Numbered from the stretch's first letter, positions 41,596-51,294 are shown. The stretch is 64,000 bases of DNA from UMGS1387 sp045539625 (GCA_045539625.1 JAZQFS010000042.1:1-64000); one strand, 5' to 3'. Numbers and translations: made by a program. Notes: generated by a model not told the origin, from the sequence alone.

Positions 41596-42951
41596 TTATG
41601 CCTTCTTGGGAAATTTGCGGGATATAAGGTACAGCATTACAGACAAATATGAAATAACGGCAAACACCACAAGTGTTTTAAGCTCGCTCATGATGGAAAT
41701 TCCGTAAATACTTACTGCTATACACTGATTCATCTTATGACGTGAATACTCTCTGCCTGCAGTTATGGCTTCTTTTTCAAAATCCTTTATGCTGTCATAA
41801 ATTGACTCTATCAGCAAATCTGCGGAAGATGCAATTTGTGTATCCTTATTACCTGAATATATTTTATTTATTATCAGATTATTATCCATGATTTCTTTTT
41901 CATTGGAAGCAACATAATTACTGAAATTTGTTGCCATTACAGACAGCTCATCAATTCCGACCTTTGTTCTTCCCATGTAGTATTTTCCGGACTTGTCCCA
42001 TGTAGGAACAAGAACAATACGTGTCATTTCCTCGCTGTACATTGCAATTGCTTCGTTGCAAAGTCTATAGGAAGCGTCGTTTTTCTGTCTGTCAAAATCC
42101 ACATTTTTATTATGGTATGAGAGTCTGTCAACGTAGCCGTCTTCGTCTCTTACAATTCCGTTCTGCAAAATGAGAGAACGCAAATTCTGATTTATCTGTG
42201 TTTCCTTAAACTGGTAAACCTTTCCTGCAATTGAATTAAAGGTGCTTCCGTTTGAAGTAACAAAGCTGGGATTCTTTCCTGCCATTCCGTAAAGGTAATT
42301 GAGTACAGCCTGTGTTTCTTTTTCAAAATACAGCACTATATCCATATATTCCATTTTGGAAAAGTCAGGCTTTTCAGCATCAAGCATGAAATTATCGGTA
42401 TATTTTTCGATATAATACTCTTTATAAGCTGCTGTTATAAGCTTAATTACATTTTCCGAATCAAGATGCTGAGTATCCTTTGATGCGTGATATTCAACTG
42501 CAAATTCCGTTGAAATATGGTACTGCGATTCATCTGCTACACCGCCCTGCACACAAGGATACACCACAAGACAGCTTTTAAGCTGTTTTACCGTTACATC
42601 CTCAAGAGCACCTTTTTCTATTGCTCTTGCAACAACCTCGTCGCTTATAATTTCCGCCATATTATATCTTGTACCGTTGGAATTAAGTGCCTGTGATGCT
42701 TCGGAATAATTAAGTGCCACCACTGCATGTACCGACTTTTTCATTTCAAAGTGGTTAAACACTCCGTAGAGAACGGTTGCAACAAAGCATATAAGAATTA
42801 CCCATGCGTTAAAGTATTCCGCTGTTTTAAAAATACGTGCACGTTCATTACGGTTTACATTTTTCATTCTGAAAAATATCACCGCAGCCGATGCCGCAAA
42901 CAGCACACCGACAATTAAAAGAATTACTTTCTGAAGTATATCGGTAAGCAT
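41596..42951 (-). CDS. Wzz-like chain-length/co-polymerase family protein
   Basis: 451 residues with two N-terminal membrane helices (about 8-27 and 48-68), then an extracytoplasmic region starting ALNYSEASQALNSNGTRYN, MAEIISDEVVARAIEKGAL. This follows the same Wzz-type layout as the next gene product. A helix near 425-447 returns it to the membrane. It lacks the cytoplasmic GGDEF part. It starts at the ATG at 42951 because GAGAGGGG lies 7 bp upstream; the longer frame has no ribosome site. Two chain-length-type proteins side by side suggest a hetero-oligomeric co-polymerase. Confidence 0.72.
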   Translation of the reverse strand: MLTDILQKVILLIVGVLFAASAAVIFFRMKNVNRNERARIFKTAEYFNAWVILICFVATVLYGVFNHFEMKKSVHAVVALNYSEASQALNSNGTRYNMAEIISDEVVARAIEKGALEDVTVKQLKSCLVVYPCVQGGVADESQYHISTEFAVEYHASKDTQHLDSENVIKLITAAYKEYYIEKYTDNFMLDAEKPDFSKMEYMDIVLYFEKETQAVLNYLYGMAGKNPSFVTSNGSTFNSIAGKVYQFKETQINQNLRSLILQNGIVRDEDGYVDRLSYHNKNVDFDRQKNDASYRLCNEAIAMYSEEMTRIVLVPTWDKSGKYYMGRTKVGIDELSVMATNFSNYVASNEKEIMDNNLIINKIYSGNKDTQIASSADLLIESIYDSIKDFEKEAITAGREYSRHKMNQCIAVSIYGISIMSELKTLVVFAVISYLSVMLYLISRKFPKKA

Positions 42952-42970
42952 ATTACATCCCCTCTCTAAA

Positions 42971-44203
42971 CTAAAATTTGTTAATATCAATAACAACCAA
43001 TTCAGGCTGGTTATTTATACGAAGTACATTTGAATTTTCAAGTCCTCCGCTTACTATCAGAGGTTTTCCTGACGCATCGTATCTTCCGTACACAAAGCTT
43101 CCGCTTCTTTCGGGGAACAAGCCGCCTTCGTAGGTATATAAAGGTCCGAGAACCGGTACACGTACAACACCCCCGTGTGTATGTCCGCACACCATAAGGT
43201 CACCCCAGAATTCAGGGGCAAACTCTTCAAAAATGAAAGGCTCATGTACCGCCGTTATTTTAAGATTATCGGTATCGTTATAGATATAATCTGCAAATGC
43301 TTTTTCAGAATAAGACCAGAAGCAGGAAGGATTGGAGGTTAAAACACCGTAAACATCTATCTTCATGTTTTTAACGGTAATTGTATCCTTTTCATTCTTG
43401 AGCACATTGATACCTGCTTCTTCAAGCTGCTGTTCAAAGCTATCCTCTACTTCAAGCAAAGCATTTTCATCACGGTATGTGCTGTCAAATTCAAAATACT
43501 CATCAAGCTCTTTTTCATTAAGGGCAAAATCGTATATACCTTCTACTTCGTTATTGCCGTACACATAGTAGGACGGTGCAATCTCCGACAGTCCCTTTGC
43601 AAGAGAAACAGCATATTGGGCATCTTCCTCAACAGAGTTAACAATATCACCCGTACAGATTATTATATCCGGCTCAAGTGCCGCAACACGTTTCAAAAGC
43701 TGTTCATTATCTTTACCGTATGAGGTATTATGCAAATCCGAAAGCTGAATTACACGTATATTACTGTCAACCTTAATACTGCTTGTGCTGTAAAAGGTTT
43801 CTCTGAAATTACGGTTACCGATATAGCTGCATATCACAACTATAACCGCAGAAGCTATGCACACAAAAATCATACCGATAACAAAGAATTTAAATGCCCT
43901 GATGTTCTTTTTAACCTTAGGACTGAGTGCATTATAGCCGCTGACCTTTACAATTTTAATTTTCTTTCCTTCACCCATTACAGAGCAAATACAGGAAAGA
44001 ATTGTTTTTTTACATTCTTTCTTAAACTTTCCGATGCTTTCACTGCCGTGATACACAACTGTGACAGTTTTTTCATCATCCGTTTCAATGTCAAAAGCAT
44101 CCGCCCACGAGTCATAAAGCTCAACCGGTGCAAGCTCCTTGAAAAGCTCTTTTATCTTTTCCTGATACTTTTCCGTATTCTCTATGTTTTTTATATTATC
44201 CAT
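42971..44203 (-). CDS. Membrane metallophosphoesterase with DnaA-domain-I-like N-terminus
   Basis: 410 residues. The first ~80 form a small cytoplasmic domain (KIKELFKELAPVELYDSW, then TVTVVYHGSESIGKFKKECK, then MGEGKKIKIVK) whose pattern resembles DnaA domain I. One membrane helix follows (about 100-125), then a calcineurin-like phosphoesterase with IQLSDLHNTSYG, ICTGDIVNS, YGNNEVEG (histidine of GNHE replaced by N), VHEPF and VCGHTHGGVVRVP. The catalytic part should lie outside the membrane and may act on a lipid pyrophosphate or the polymer. It starts at the ATG at 44203 after GAAGGA. An 11-nt gap or less separates it from neighbours. Confidence 0.8.
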   Translation of the reverse strand: MDNIKNIENTEKYQEKIKELFKELAPVELYDSWADAFDIETDDEKTVTVVYHGSESIGKFKKECKKTILSCICSVMGEGKKIKIVKVSGYNALSPKVKKNIRAFKFFVIGMIFVCIASAVIVVICSYIGNRNFRETFYSTSSIKVDSNIRVIQLSDLHNTSYGKDNEQLLKRVAALEPDIIICTGDIVNSVEEDAQYAVSLAKGLSEIAPSYYVYGNNEVEGIYDFALNEKELDEYFEFDSTYRDENALLEVEDSFEQQLEEAGINVLKNEKDTITVKNMKIDVYGVLTSNPSCFWSYSEKAFADYIYNDTDNLKITAVHEPFIFEEFAPEFWGDLMVCGHTHGGVVRVPVLGPLYTYEGGLFPERSGSFVYGRYDASGKPLIVSGGLENSNVLRINNQPELVVIDINKF

Positions 44204-44220
44204 AAAAATGTCCTTCACTT

Positions 44221-45339
44221 TTATTTTTGATAAAGCTCAATTGTTTGCTTGGCAACATCCTGCCAGCTGTATTTATTTAAAATGAATTCATCTGCGCCTT
44301 CACGGTATTTTTCCACAAGTGTGAAGTCTTCACACAATTGCCGCAGCTTTTGAGCAAGGTCCTCAACATTACCTTTTTTGAAGTACATTGCCCTGTCTTC
44401 TGCAACTGCCGTGTTTTCGGGAATATCCGAACAAAGAAGTGCATTACCGTATGCAAGTGCTTCAAGCAGGCACAGTGACATTCCTTCAAGGTCTGAGGGG
44501 AGCACGTTTATATACGCATTTGAATATATTTCACAAAGTGTATCTCCCGACACAAAGCCTGTAAATATAATATTGGGGTTATTTTTTGCTTTTTGCTTAA
44601 GGCTTTCAACATAATCGTCGGTATCACTGGTATCGCCTGCAATGACAAGCTTTTTATCTGTCTCAATGCTGTTATAGGCATCAATGAGATAATGAATTCC
44701 CTTTTCGGCGGTAAGTCTTGAAACAACGCAAATATATTCATCCTTTTTCAGTCCGAACTTTTCGGTAATTATCTGTGCTTGCTTCTTTTCGGGACGGCTT
44801 ATGCCGTTATGAATAATCGTGGTTTGGCGTCCATAGGTTTCTTCAAAGTAGTCATAAGCGGCTTTACTGAGCACTATGACCTCATCGGCGTGCTTTGCAA
44901 GTACTTTTTCACCGAATTTTATATACTTGGAAGCAAATCCTTTACCCCACTTTTCTCTCTGCCAGTCTAGTCCGTGCACGGTAGCTACGCACTTTTTACC
45001 AAAGAGTTTCGGAATCCACAGTGCCGCACAAGGACCTTCGGCATGGAAATGTACAACATCGTACTTTCTGAAGGATGCCGCTATTGCCGCAGTAAATGAT
45101 GCTATCATTGCAGCAAAGCCTCGCACATTCAGTGTAGGAGCTTTTTTAATTTTTACTCCCTTATACTTTTTGTCCACCACCGTTCCAATGTATTCATTTT
45201 CAACCTTATCGCTTGATCGGTTATAGCAGGTAACATCATGTCCCATTTCAACAAGTATGGGGCAAAGCGTTGTCAGCACATTTTCAATTCCGCCGCGTCT
45301 TGACGGAACAACCTTATGCCCTATCATGGCAATTTTCAT
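44221..45339 (-). CDS. Glycosyltransferase family 4
   Basis: 372 residues, GT-B fold. It begins KIAMIGHKVVPSRRGGIENV (acceptor-side glycine loop). The C-terminal domain has YICVVSRLTAEKGIHYL and the E(x)7E segment PSDLEGMSLCLLEALAYGNA. The ATG at 45339 is preferred over the upstream GTG because GGAG lies 8 bp before it. It follows the priming sugar transferase gene and may add the second or third sugar of the repeat unit. Confidence 0.9.
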   Translation of the reverse strand: MKIAMIGHKVVPSRRGGIENVLTTLCPILVEMGHDVTCYNRSSDKVENEYIGTVVDKKYKGVKIKKAPTLNVRGFAAMIASFTAAIAASFRKYDVVHFHAEGPCAALWIPKLFGKKCVATVHGLDWQREKWGKGFASKYIKFGEKVLAKHADEVIVLSKAAYDYFEETYGRQTTIIHNGISRPEKKQAQIITEKFGLKKDEYICVVSRLTAEKGIHYLIDAYNSIETDKKLVIAGDTSDTDDYVESLKQKAKNNPNIIFTGFVSGDTLCEIYSNAYINVLPSDLEGMSLCLLEALAYGNALLCSDIPENTAVAEDRAMYFKKGNVEDLAQKLRQLCEDFTLVEKYREGADEFILNKYSWQDVAKQTIELYQK

Positions 45340-45360
45340 TTTAATCACTCCAAAATTCCA

Positions 45361-46041
45361 TCATCTTCCTGTAGCCGTCAGCATAACTATAGGTGTTTTA
45401 AGCATAATCTTCAGGTCATTAAGGTAGGTTCTTGTCTGTATGTATTCGATATCCATTTCAACCCACTGTTCAAAAGGAATATCGTTTCTGTTTTTGGAAA
45501 TCTGCCAGGTACAGGTAAGGCCCGGTGTTACCAGAAGTCTCAGCCTCTGATAGTCGGTATAGTGCTGCACTTCTCTTGGCAGCGGAGGTCTCGGCCCTAC
45601 AAGAGTCATATCTCCTTTAAGAACATTAAAGAACTGCATAAGCTCGTCCAGCGACAGCTTTCTCAACCACTTACCAACTCTTGTTATACGCGGGTCCTCC
45701 TTGATTTTGAACACGGGACCGTCCATTTCGTTCTGCTTTGCAAGCTCTTCAATCATCTTGTCGGCATTCTTTCTCATGGTTCTGAACTTATACATATAAA
45801 ATTCCTTACCGTGACGTCCCACTCTTATCTGTTTATAAAATGGACCTGCTTTTGGGTCGTCGATAACTATGACAATGGAAATTATAATCATCAAAGGTAG
45901 GAAAAACAGCAAAATCAAGGTTGCAAAAAAGATATCGAAAAGTCTCTTACTCATCCAAAATGTGGAATATGATTTTTCAATGATTTTTTCCAGCTTTTCT
46001 CTTGTTCTGGCGTCAACCTTTTCCTGGTCAATATAAGGCAT
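45361..46041 (-). CDS. Priming undecaprenyl-phosphate sugar phosphotransferase
   Basis: 226 residues of the bacterial sugar transferase family (PF02397). A membrane hairpin lies near 35-58. The catalytic core has KQIRVGRHGKEFYMYKFRTM, RITRVGKWLRKLSLDEL and MTLVGPRPPLPREV. These enzymes transfer a sugar-1-phosphate (often Gal, Glc or GalNAc) onto undecaprenyl phosphate and so start repeat-unit synthesis. This is the short form without the N-terminal four-helix part. Its GTAA/ATG region abuts the deacetylase gene by one base. Its presence defines the operon as a Wzx/Wzy-dependent polysaccharide locus. Confidence 0.92.
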   Translation of the reverse strand: MPYIDQEKVDARTREKLEKIIEKSYSTFWMSKRLFDIFFATLILLFFLPLMIIISIVIVIDDPKAGPFYKQIRVGRHGKEFYMYKFRTMRKNADKMIEELAKQNEMDGPVFKIKEDPRITRVGKWLRKLSLDELMQFFNVLKGDMTLVGPRPPLPREVQHYTDYQRLRLLVTPGLTCTWQISKNRNDIPFEQWVEMDIEYIQTRTYLNDLKIMLKTPIVMLTATGR

Positions 46042-46910
46042 TATTCTTTAACACTTCTTTCTGATATATTTCGTACACATTCAAATTCGGTTTTCCGTCC
46101 CGAGGAAAAATAAAAATCCTTAAATACAACGTTTTTATCTGCCAACTGATATTCAAGCTTATCTATATAACCGGGATGGAACAGAACCTCAACGTCTTTT
46201 CCTTGTTTTTCGGCAAGCTTTTCGTATTTCGGCAAAAGCTTTTTTACACGTTTTTCATCCATTTTTCCCGAAAACAGTATTCCGAAAAAGTACGCTGTTT
46301 TTATCTCATAATCTTTTGTATGCTTTTTATTGCACAGCCAAAGAAATTTCAATAGCAACTGTTTTATAACATTCACTGCGTTATAGGTAAAATACAGTGA
46401 CTGTGTTGTAACAAAAGGCAACATCGGTTCTGCAGGTATTCTCACATAGTCCGCCTGTATTTTCTCATCCTTCAGCACTCTTACCAATGCCCTGAACACC
46501 GCAGGTATCATGTGTGTATGCTGATGGCTGTCGATGCAAAACGGAATATCTTTTGGCAAAATGCTTTGCCAATATCTGACCTGAGCCAAAATTTCTTTAT
46601 ACAGCTGTTCTTCAAGCTTTTTACCGCACAGGAAATTCAGCCTGAAAAGTCCTCCGAAGCGGTGCTTCAGATTACCGTCCTTATGGGCAATCAGGTCTAT
46701 TTCCTCAGGATTTGCCATGCACTTTCCTTCAACAAGATTAAGATGAAGTGAAAGTCTTACATTTTTTATTTCAGTAAGCTCCTTCAAATCAACTTCACCG
46801 AAATTTGGAAATACGCTTATTTTATTCAGTACCCCGTCACGAAGGCACTTTTTTATATTTGTCGATGTATCTCTGCAAAGCCCGAAATCATCGGCACAGT
46901 AATAAATCAC
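46041..46910 (-). CDS. YdjC/ChbG-family carbohydrate deacetylase
   Basis: 289 residues. The N-terminal metal-binding motif IYYCADDFGLCRDT (with the DD pair), LSLHLNLVEG and IDSHQHTHMIPAVFRAL fit the YdjC family, which removes N-acetyl groups from amino sugars with a divalent metal. Late FHPGY supplies another histidine. The start is a GTG at 46910 with GGAG about 11 bp upstream; it overlaps the GtrII-like gene by 4 bp. In a polysaccharide operon it may deacetylate an N-acetylhexosamine in the lipid-linked unit, creating a charged amino group. Confidence 0.85.
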   Translation of the reverse strand: MIYYCADDFGLCRDTSTNIKKCLRDGVLNKISVFPNFGEVDLKELTEIKNVRLSLHLNLVEGKCMANPEEIDLIAHKDGNLKHRFGGLFRLNFLCGKKLEEQLYKEILAQVRYWQSILPKDIPFCIDSHQHTHMIPAVFRALVRVLKDEKIQADYVRIPAEPMLPFVTTQSLYFTYNAVNVIKQLLLKFLWLCNKKHTKDYEIKTAYFFGILFSGKMDEKRVKKLLPKYEKLAEKQGKDVEVLFHPGYIDKLEYQLADKNVVFKDFYFSSGRKTEFECVRNISERSVKE

Positions 46911-48460
46911 TTGTTTTCACACTCCGAGCCAAGCTTTATGACAATAACATCCTCAATTACGGCAATACAGCCTTTATCAGGCCATGTTTCCATAGTCTTA
47001 ACGTCCTGTCTTTGGAGGAAGGACTTCTTTTCCTCACCGTAAACAAAGTTATAGTTCTTATCACAGTAATCATTGAGAGCACTGCAAAGCACGCTTTGTC
47101 CCACCGTTTCATCATCGGCACGAAGTATATATCCGTCGGTGATGCCGGTAATATCGGGGGTGAGGTTTACACTATAGTCACGGCTGTTACTAAGCGCACC
47201 GACTACCAGAATTCTGCCGCACTCCTTTGTGCCGTCTGTCAGGTCTATACGGTCAGCAATACGCACAAGAGTGCCGTAGGACTTTTCGTAAGCCATCTGT
47301 GCTTTATGATAGCTGACATTTGCAATAACAATCTGATTTGCAACAAGCAAAGCAGATATTGCAAGCACGCACCAGCACTTAACCGCACCTCTGTTTTCAT
47401 TTGCTTCACTTCCTCTTTCATACACAAGGATAAAAAACAAATAAAACACACTGTAGCCCATAAGCATAAGGTTATGATAATCAACGCCCGCATTTACAAA
47501 TGCAAGTGCCGATGCACCCCAAACAAGCATAACACCTATAACGGCAAGCAGCACAAGATTATGCGGTTTTTTATAAACCTTATTTTTTATAATGCTCTTT
47601 ATGTAATATGCAAGTGTAAACAGCATGATTATGACATTAAGCACCACATACACGTTTACGCCGTCCGACACGTCAAAAAAGCACTTAACAAAGGTTTCTT
47701 TAACGGTATAGAGTGATGCAAAAATATCAATTTCCGAAAGGGATGCCGCACTGTCAAGCCCCTGATATTCAAGAAGATTTGTTTTGCTGAGTGCAAGTAC
47801 TGCTTTCATTACAACAGCATACAGAACAGCTCCTGCAAAACCCGACAGCAGTATCTGCATTGCCTTTTTGAAAAGCTTCTTAAAGGCTGCACCGCCGAAC
47901 ACCAGCTCATCTGTAAGGTGAAGCAAAACAAGCATTATTGTCACTGTTACATACGCCTGATATATGCCCATGGACAGTGCAATAAGAGTTGCTGAAATCA
48001 GGTACTTCGGCTTTGGTCTTGTAAGAAAATATGCTGCCAGAACTGCAAGGAAGAATGATATACCGTATCCGTCTGCAACATAGTTATACATCATAACAGA
48101 GGTTACTGTGGGAAAGGAAACGGTAACTGCACCGATTATTGCAGCAGTTATCCTCTTTCTGACATCAAGCATACCGCAGATGAACACAGCACCGAGAGCA
48201 TGAAACACTATTGAAAGCAAACCGTTCAACAACGGCAAATCATAAAATGAACTGAAGGAGCACACAACAGGCAGAAACCATCTGCCAAGACCTATCATAT
48301 TCTGGGAATCATATCTGAACACCAACGAGTCCCAGTTTGGCAGCCAGTTTGTTATTTTATAAAGATGTGCCGCAAGTCCTGTCAGCAATGCTGCAAAAAA
48401 GCACACTTTCCATTGGGGCAGGATACTTTTATTCAGTTTTTTCAATACTTTTTCAGGCAA
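46907..48460 (-). CDS. GtrII-like membrane glucosyltransferase
   Basis: About 517 residues with around 11 membrane helices. The first extracytoplasmic loop has NWDSLVFRYDSQNMIGLGRW, as in the GtrII family that transfers glucose from undecaprenyl-phosphate-glucose to a polysaccharide outside the membrane. The large soluble C-terminal part resembles that of the family. The ATG at 48478 has no ribosome site, whereas GGAG stands 8 bp before a TTG at 48460; that start removes the overlap with the preceding gene. It fits with GtrA (51295) and GtrB-like (31671) genes of the same operon. Confidence 0.78.
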   Translation of the reverse strand: MPEKVLKKLNKSILPQWKVCFFAALLTGLAAHLYKITNWLPNWDSLVFRYDSQNMIGLGRWFLPVVCSFSSFYDLPLLNGLLSIVFHALGAVFICGMLDVRKRITAAIIGAVTVSFPTVTSVMMYNYVADGYGISFFLAVLAAYFLTRPKPKYLISATLIALSMGIYQAYVTVTIMLVLLHLTDELVFGGAAFKKLFKKAMQILLSGFAGAVLYAVVMKAVLALSKTNLLEYQGLDSAASLSEIDIFASLYTVKETFVKCFFDVSDGVNVYVVLNVIIMLFTLAYYIKSIIKNKVYKKPHNLVLLAVIGVMLVWGASALAFVNAGVDYHNLMLMGYSVFYLFFILVYERGSEANENRGAVKCWCVLAISALLVANQIVIANVSYHKAQMAYEKSYGTLVRIADRIDLTDGTKECGRILVVGALSNSRDYSVNLTPDITGITDGYILRADDETVGQSVLCSALNDYCDKNYNFVYGEEKKSFLQRQDVKTMETWPDKGCIAVIEDVIVIKLGSECENK

Positions 48461-48462
48461 AA

Positions 48463-49197
48463 CTACCACTCCAGCCATTTGAATTTATGCAAAAATTTTC
48501 CGTACAGTTTATCGTACATTTTAACACCCACAATACGCTTTAAAAACAATGTGCGTTTTGATGTTTTGGATGTCCACGAAGCACAAAAATGATGTATTGA
48601 ATAGGTATTCTTTGTTATCTTTTTCTTTCCCGTATAATATTTCATAGGGCAAAGATAGTCTTCGGGAAGCATGTGTATTCCCATAAAAACCTGATTCTGA
48701 TTGGTTATATCCAAACCAAGCTTTTCCATGGTTTTGGTATTTCTGTCGGGACAGGGAGTCATATCAAAGCTTCCGTCCTCAAGGACAAAAGGGATATGGT
48801 CATAATCTGCCAAAAGTGCACCCACCAGCTCATTGCCCTTTTCACAGCCAAAGCCCAACCCCGTTGAAATAACGCCGTTATCGTCAAAGCCCATATAGCC
48901 GGATTCTTTTACAAGCTCATCAATGGGTTTTATAATCTCAACATCTGTATCAAGGTATATTCCACCTTGGTCATAAAGTACCTTCAATCGTACGTAGTCA
49001 CTGACAAATGCCCACTTTTTTGCTTCATAGGCTTGTCTTGCGTATTTATTATGACTGATGTCAAAGTTATCCTCGTTATGGCATTCTATTTCATAATCGG
49101 GGCAATACTTCTGCCAGCTTTTTATACATTTTTGTGCAAGCGCGGGCATTTTGCCTCTACCGAACCAGCAGTAGTGTATTACCTTTGGAATACTCAT
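48463..49197 (-). CDS. Capsular polysaccharide glycosyltransferase (GT32-like, DXD)
   Basis: 244 residues with the start IPKVIHYCWFGRGKMPALAQ, KSWQKYCPDYEIECHNE and the DXD motif in GGIYLDTDVEIIKP. This is the pattern of GT32/Och1-like and capsule transferases (Gly_transf_sug, PF04488). It overlaps the flippase stop codon by 4 bp and uses the GGGGGAAG at the end of that gene as ribosome site. It probably adds a hexose to the repeat unit; donor unknown. Confidence 0.88.
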   Translation of the reverse strand: MSIPKVIHYCWFGRGKMPALAQKCIKSWQKYCPDYEIECHNEDNFDISHNKYARQAYEAKKWAFVSDYVRLKVLYDQGGIYLDTDVEIIKPIDELVKESGYMGFDDNGVISTGLGFGCEKGNELVGALLADYDHIPFVLEDGSFDMTPCPDRNTKTMEKLGLDITNQNQVFMGIHMLPEDYLCPMKYYTGKKKITKNTYSIHHFCASWTSKTSKRTLFLKRIVGVKMYDKLYGKFLHKFKWLEW

Positions 49198-50699
49198 TTA
49201 CTTTTCTTCCCCCTATAAAGCTCAAGAGCTGTTTTAAATGCTTTTCTGTTAAATACGAAATTTACAAGTAAATACAATCCCACAATCCATACGGCATTTG
49301 CCATTCCGTAAAGCAACAGCTTAAAAAACGGAGTATTACTGAAGGAGTCAACAAAGAACACCGACATAATTACGGCAAAAACCGCTGTATTTACAAGGAT
49401 TATTCTATATGTACAAAACGCACTTCTGCCCAGAATCTTTTTATTTGAGTGGTAAACCGTCACAACCGAACGGTACACAAGTGCCGCAATTGTTCCCACA
49501 ATAGCACCGCAGATACCCATATAGTAAATTGCGGCAACTGACACTGTTATATTTATAATCATTTCCCAAAGGGCGTGGCGGCGTGTCTTCTGAAAATCGC
49601 CTGAGTATTCAATAATTCCGTTTATGGGAAGTTTTGAAGCGGCAATCAAATTCATAACAACAAAAAGAATCAGAAGAAGCGGATTTGTATACTGAGCATC
49701 CTCTATTCCGCCTGTATAAATCTGAATGAGCGGCAGAAGAAAAACTGCCATAAGAGTATAAACAATAAAGTTTGCGGTTATATAAAAGGTTTCGTAAACA
49801 TTAAACAGCTTATCAAACTTTTCTCTGTCGGTATTGAACATCTGACCCAGTGCAAAGGTAAAAGAAGAAACAACACTTGTTATAAAGTTCTGCACCTGTG
49901 AAAAGAAGATGTTATATATTGCATAAATACTTACCGCTTTAAAATCGCAGAGAACGGAAATAAGTATTACATCGGTATTATTGAACACCATTCCCGAAAG
50001 CTGATGCACAAGCACCGAGTTTTTCTGTGATATTGCTTGAAAATCAGGCTTTGCCTTAAGGTCCAGCCACGTATATCTGCGTTTTGCGTAAAAATAAAGA
50101 AAGCCAAGCTGAAAAAGTGCAATAACGCAATACACAAGCTGTATGAGAACAAGGCTGTCTGTGAGAAACAGCACCAATATCTTACCTGCATTTGATGCAA
50201 GCTGTAAAAATGTTTCCGAGTTATTTATTACATATTTTCTGCCGTCAACCTCCATGAGGATTCTGTACTTTGACTGCACAAAATAGTTGAAAAGCGAAGG
50301 GATTGCATTTAATATTACCATAACAAACAGCACATTACTGTCTATTGATGTGGGAACAAAATATGCGTACACCACCCCAATTGCAAGGACTATTGCAGCA
50401 TATATTACGCCTGTTCTTTTATAATAGGAATGGGTTGCTGAAAGAACGGCACTTGCACTTTCATAATCCTTCTCGCCTATTCTCTTATAAAGCGCCTGAG
50501 TTGTGGCAAGTCCTACGCCCGCTTCAAGAAGGCACAGGTATGTAAAAATCTGCTTTATTGTGGAAAGTACACCGTTTACCTCTGAGCCGAAGTTTTCAAG
50601 ATACAGTCTCGGAAGCAGAAAGCTCAAGGATATGAGAACTACCTGATACACAAGTGACGATATCAGGTTATGCTTTATTCTTGAATCCTTAAAAGCCAA
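49194..50699 (-). CDS. Polysaccharide repeat-unit flippase (Wzx-type, MOP superfamily)
   Basis: 501 residues with about 14 predicted helices and polysaccharide-exporter features: LISSLVYQVVLISLSFLLPR at the start and YLCLLEAGVGLATTQALYKR near residue 55. It would move undecaprenyl-linked repeat units across the membrane. It starts at a TTG preceded by GGAGG with 7-bp spacing, so the unusual start is well supported. It lies between the acetyltransferase and a capsule glycosyltransferase gene. Confidence 0.88.
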   Translation of the reverse strand: MAFKDSRIKHNLISSLVYQVVLISLSFLLPRLYLENFGSEVNGVLSTIKQIFTYLCLLEAGVGLATTQALYKRIGEKDYESASAVLSATHSYYKRTGVIYAAIVLAIGVVYAYFVPTSIDSNVLFVMVILNAIPSLFNYFVQSKYRILMEVDGRKYVINNSETFLQLASNAGKILVLFLTDSLVLIQLVYCVIALFQLGFLYFYAKRRYTWLDLKAKPDFQAISQKNSVLVHQLSGMVFNNTDVILISVLCDFKAVSIYAIYNIFFSQVQNFITSVVSSFTFALGQMFNTDREKFDKLFNVYETFYITANFIVYTLMAVFLLPLIQIYTGGIEDAQYTNPLLLILFVVMNLIAASKLPINGIIEYSGDFQKTRRHALWEMIINITVSVAAIYYMGICGAIVGTIAALVYRSVVTVYHSNKKILGRSAFCTYRIILVNTAVFAVIMSVFFVDSFSNTPFFKLLLYGMANAVWIVGLYLLVNFVFNRKAFKTALELYRGKKSK

Positions 50700-50742
50700 G
50701 TTCTCACCTCCGAAAAGTACTTACTGCGTTTTACCGAAAACA

Positions 50743-51285
50743 TCACACACGGTTATCAATATATCCCTCGGTGGCATTTTCTCTTTCAATTATTCGTGCA
50801 GGATTTCCCACAACGATGCTATGGTCGGGTACATCAAAATTAACATAGGCAAGAGGTGCTATAAGAACATCGCTGCCAATCTTTACGTTTCCCACAACAA
50901 CCGCATTGGTTCCTATCCAGCAATTATCCAAAATCGTGGGAGCACCTTTTCTTTTGCCACGGTTTTCAGCACCGATTGTAACACCTGTTCCAAGATTCAC
51001 ATTCTTACCCAAAACCGCATTTGGATTTATAATAACTCTTCCCGTATGTCCGATATAAAATCCTTCTCCGATTTTTGTGCGTGCAGGAATCTGTATATGT
51101 GTCTTTGCCGAAAGGTGTCTAAGTCTCAACATATAGTAAAGCTTAAGAGGCAAAAAAGAGCATTTATTTGCCTTTCTGAACATTGCTATGTATTTAATTT
51201 CCAAGGGACGGAACACTCTTTTAAGGAAAGGCTCGCCTTTTTCACCGTAGTAGCGGTAAAGGTCTTTTTTGAAGATACTATTCAT
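50743..51285 (-). CDS. Hexapeptide-repeat acetyltransferase (serine O-acetyltransferase-like)
   Basis: 180 residues. After a helical N-terminus there is a left-handed beta-helix of hexapeptide repeats (IPARTKIGEGFYIGHTGRVI, VTIGAENRG, CWIGTNAVVVGNVKIGSDV). The catalytic histidine is in YIGHTG and the typical end reads SIVVGNPARII. In polysaccharide loci such proteins O-acetylate a sugar using acetyl-CoA. It is not next to cysteine-synthesis genes, so a role in modifying the polymer is more likely than serine acetylation. Confidence 0.83.
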   Translation of the reverse strand: MNSIFKKDLYRYYGEKGEPFLKRVFRPLEIKYIAMFRKANKCSFLPLKLYYMLRLRHLSAKTHIQIPARTKIGEGFYIGHTGRVIINPNAVLGKNVNLGTGVTIGAENRGKRKGAPTILDNCWIGTNAVVVGNVKIGSDVLIAPLAYVNFDVPDHSIVVGNPARIIERENATEGYIDNRV

Positions 51286-51294
51286 AATTCACAC

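Noticed and set aside
46805..47716. 303-residue plus-strand ORF
   Set aside because: Antisense of the GtrII-like and deacetylase genes, with low-complexity Cys/His/Asn-rich translation typical of antisense frames here.
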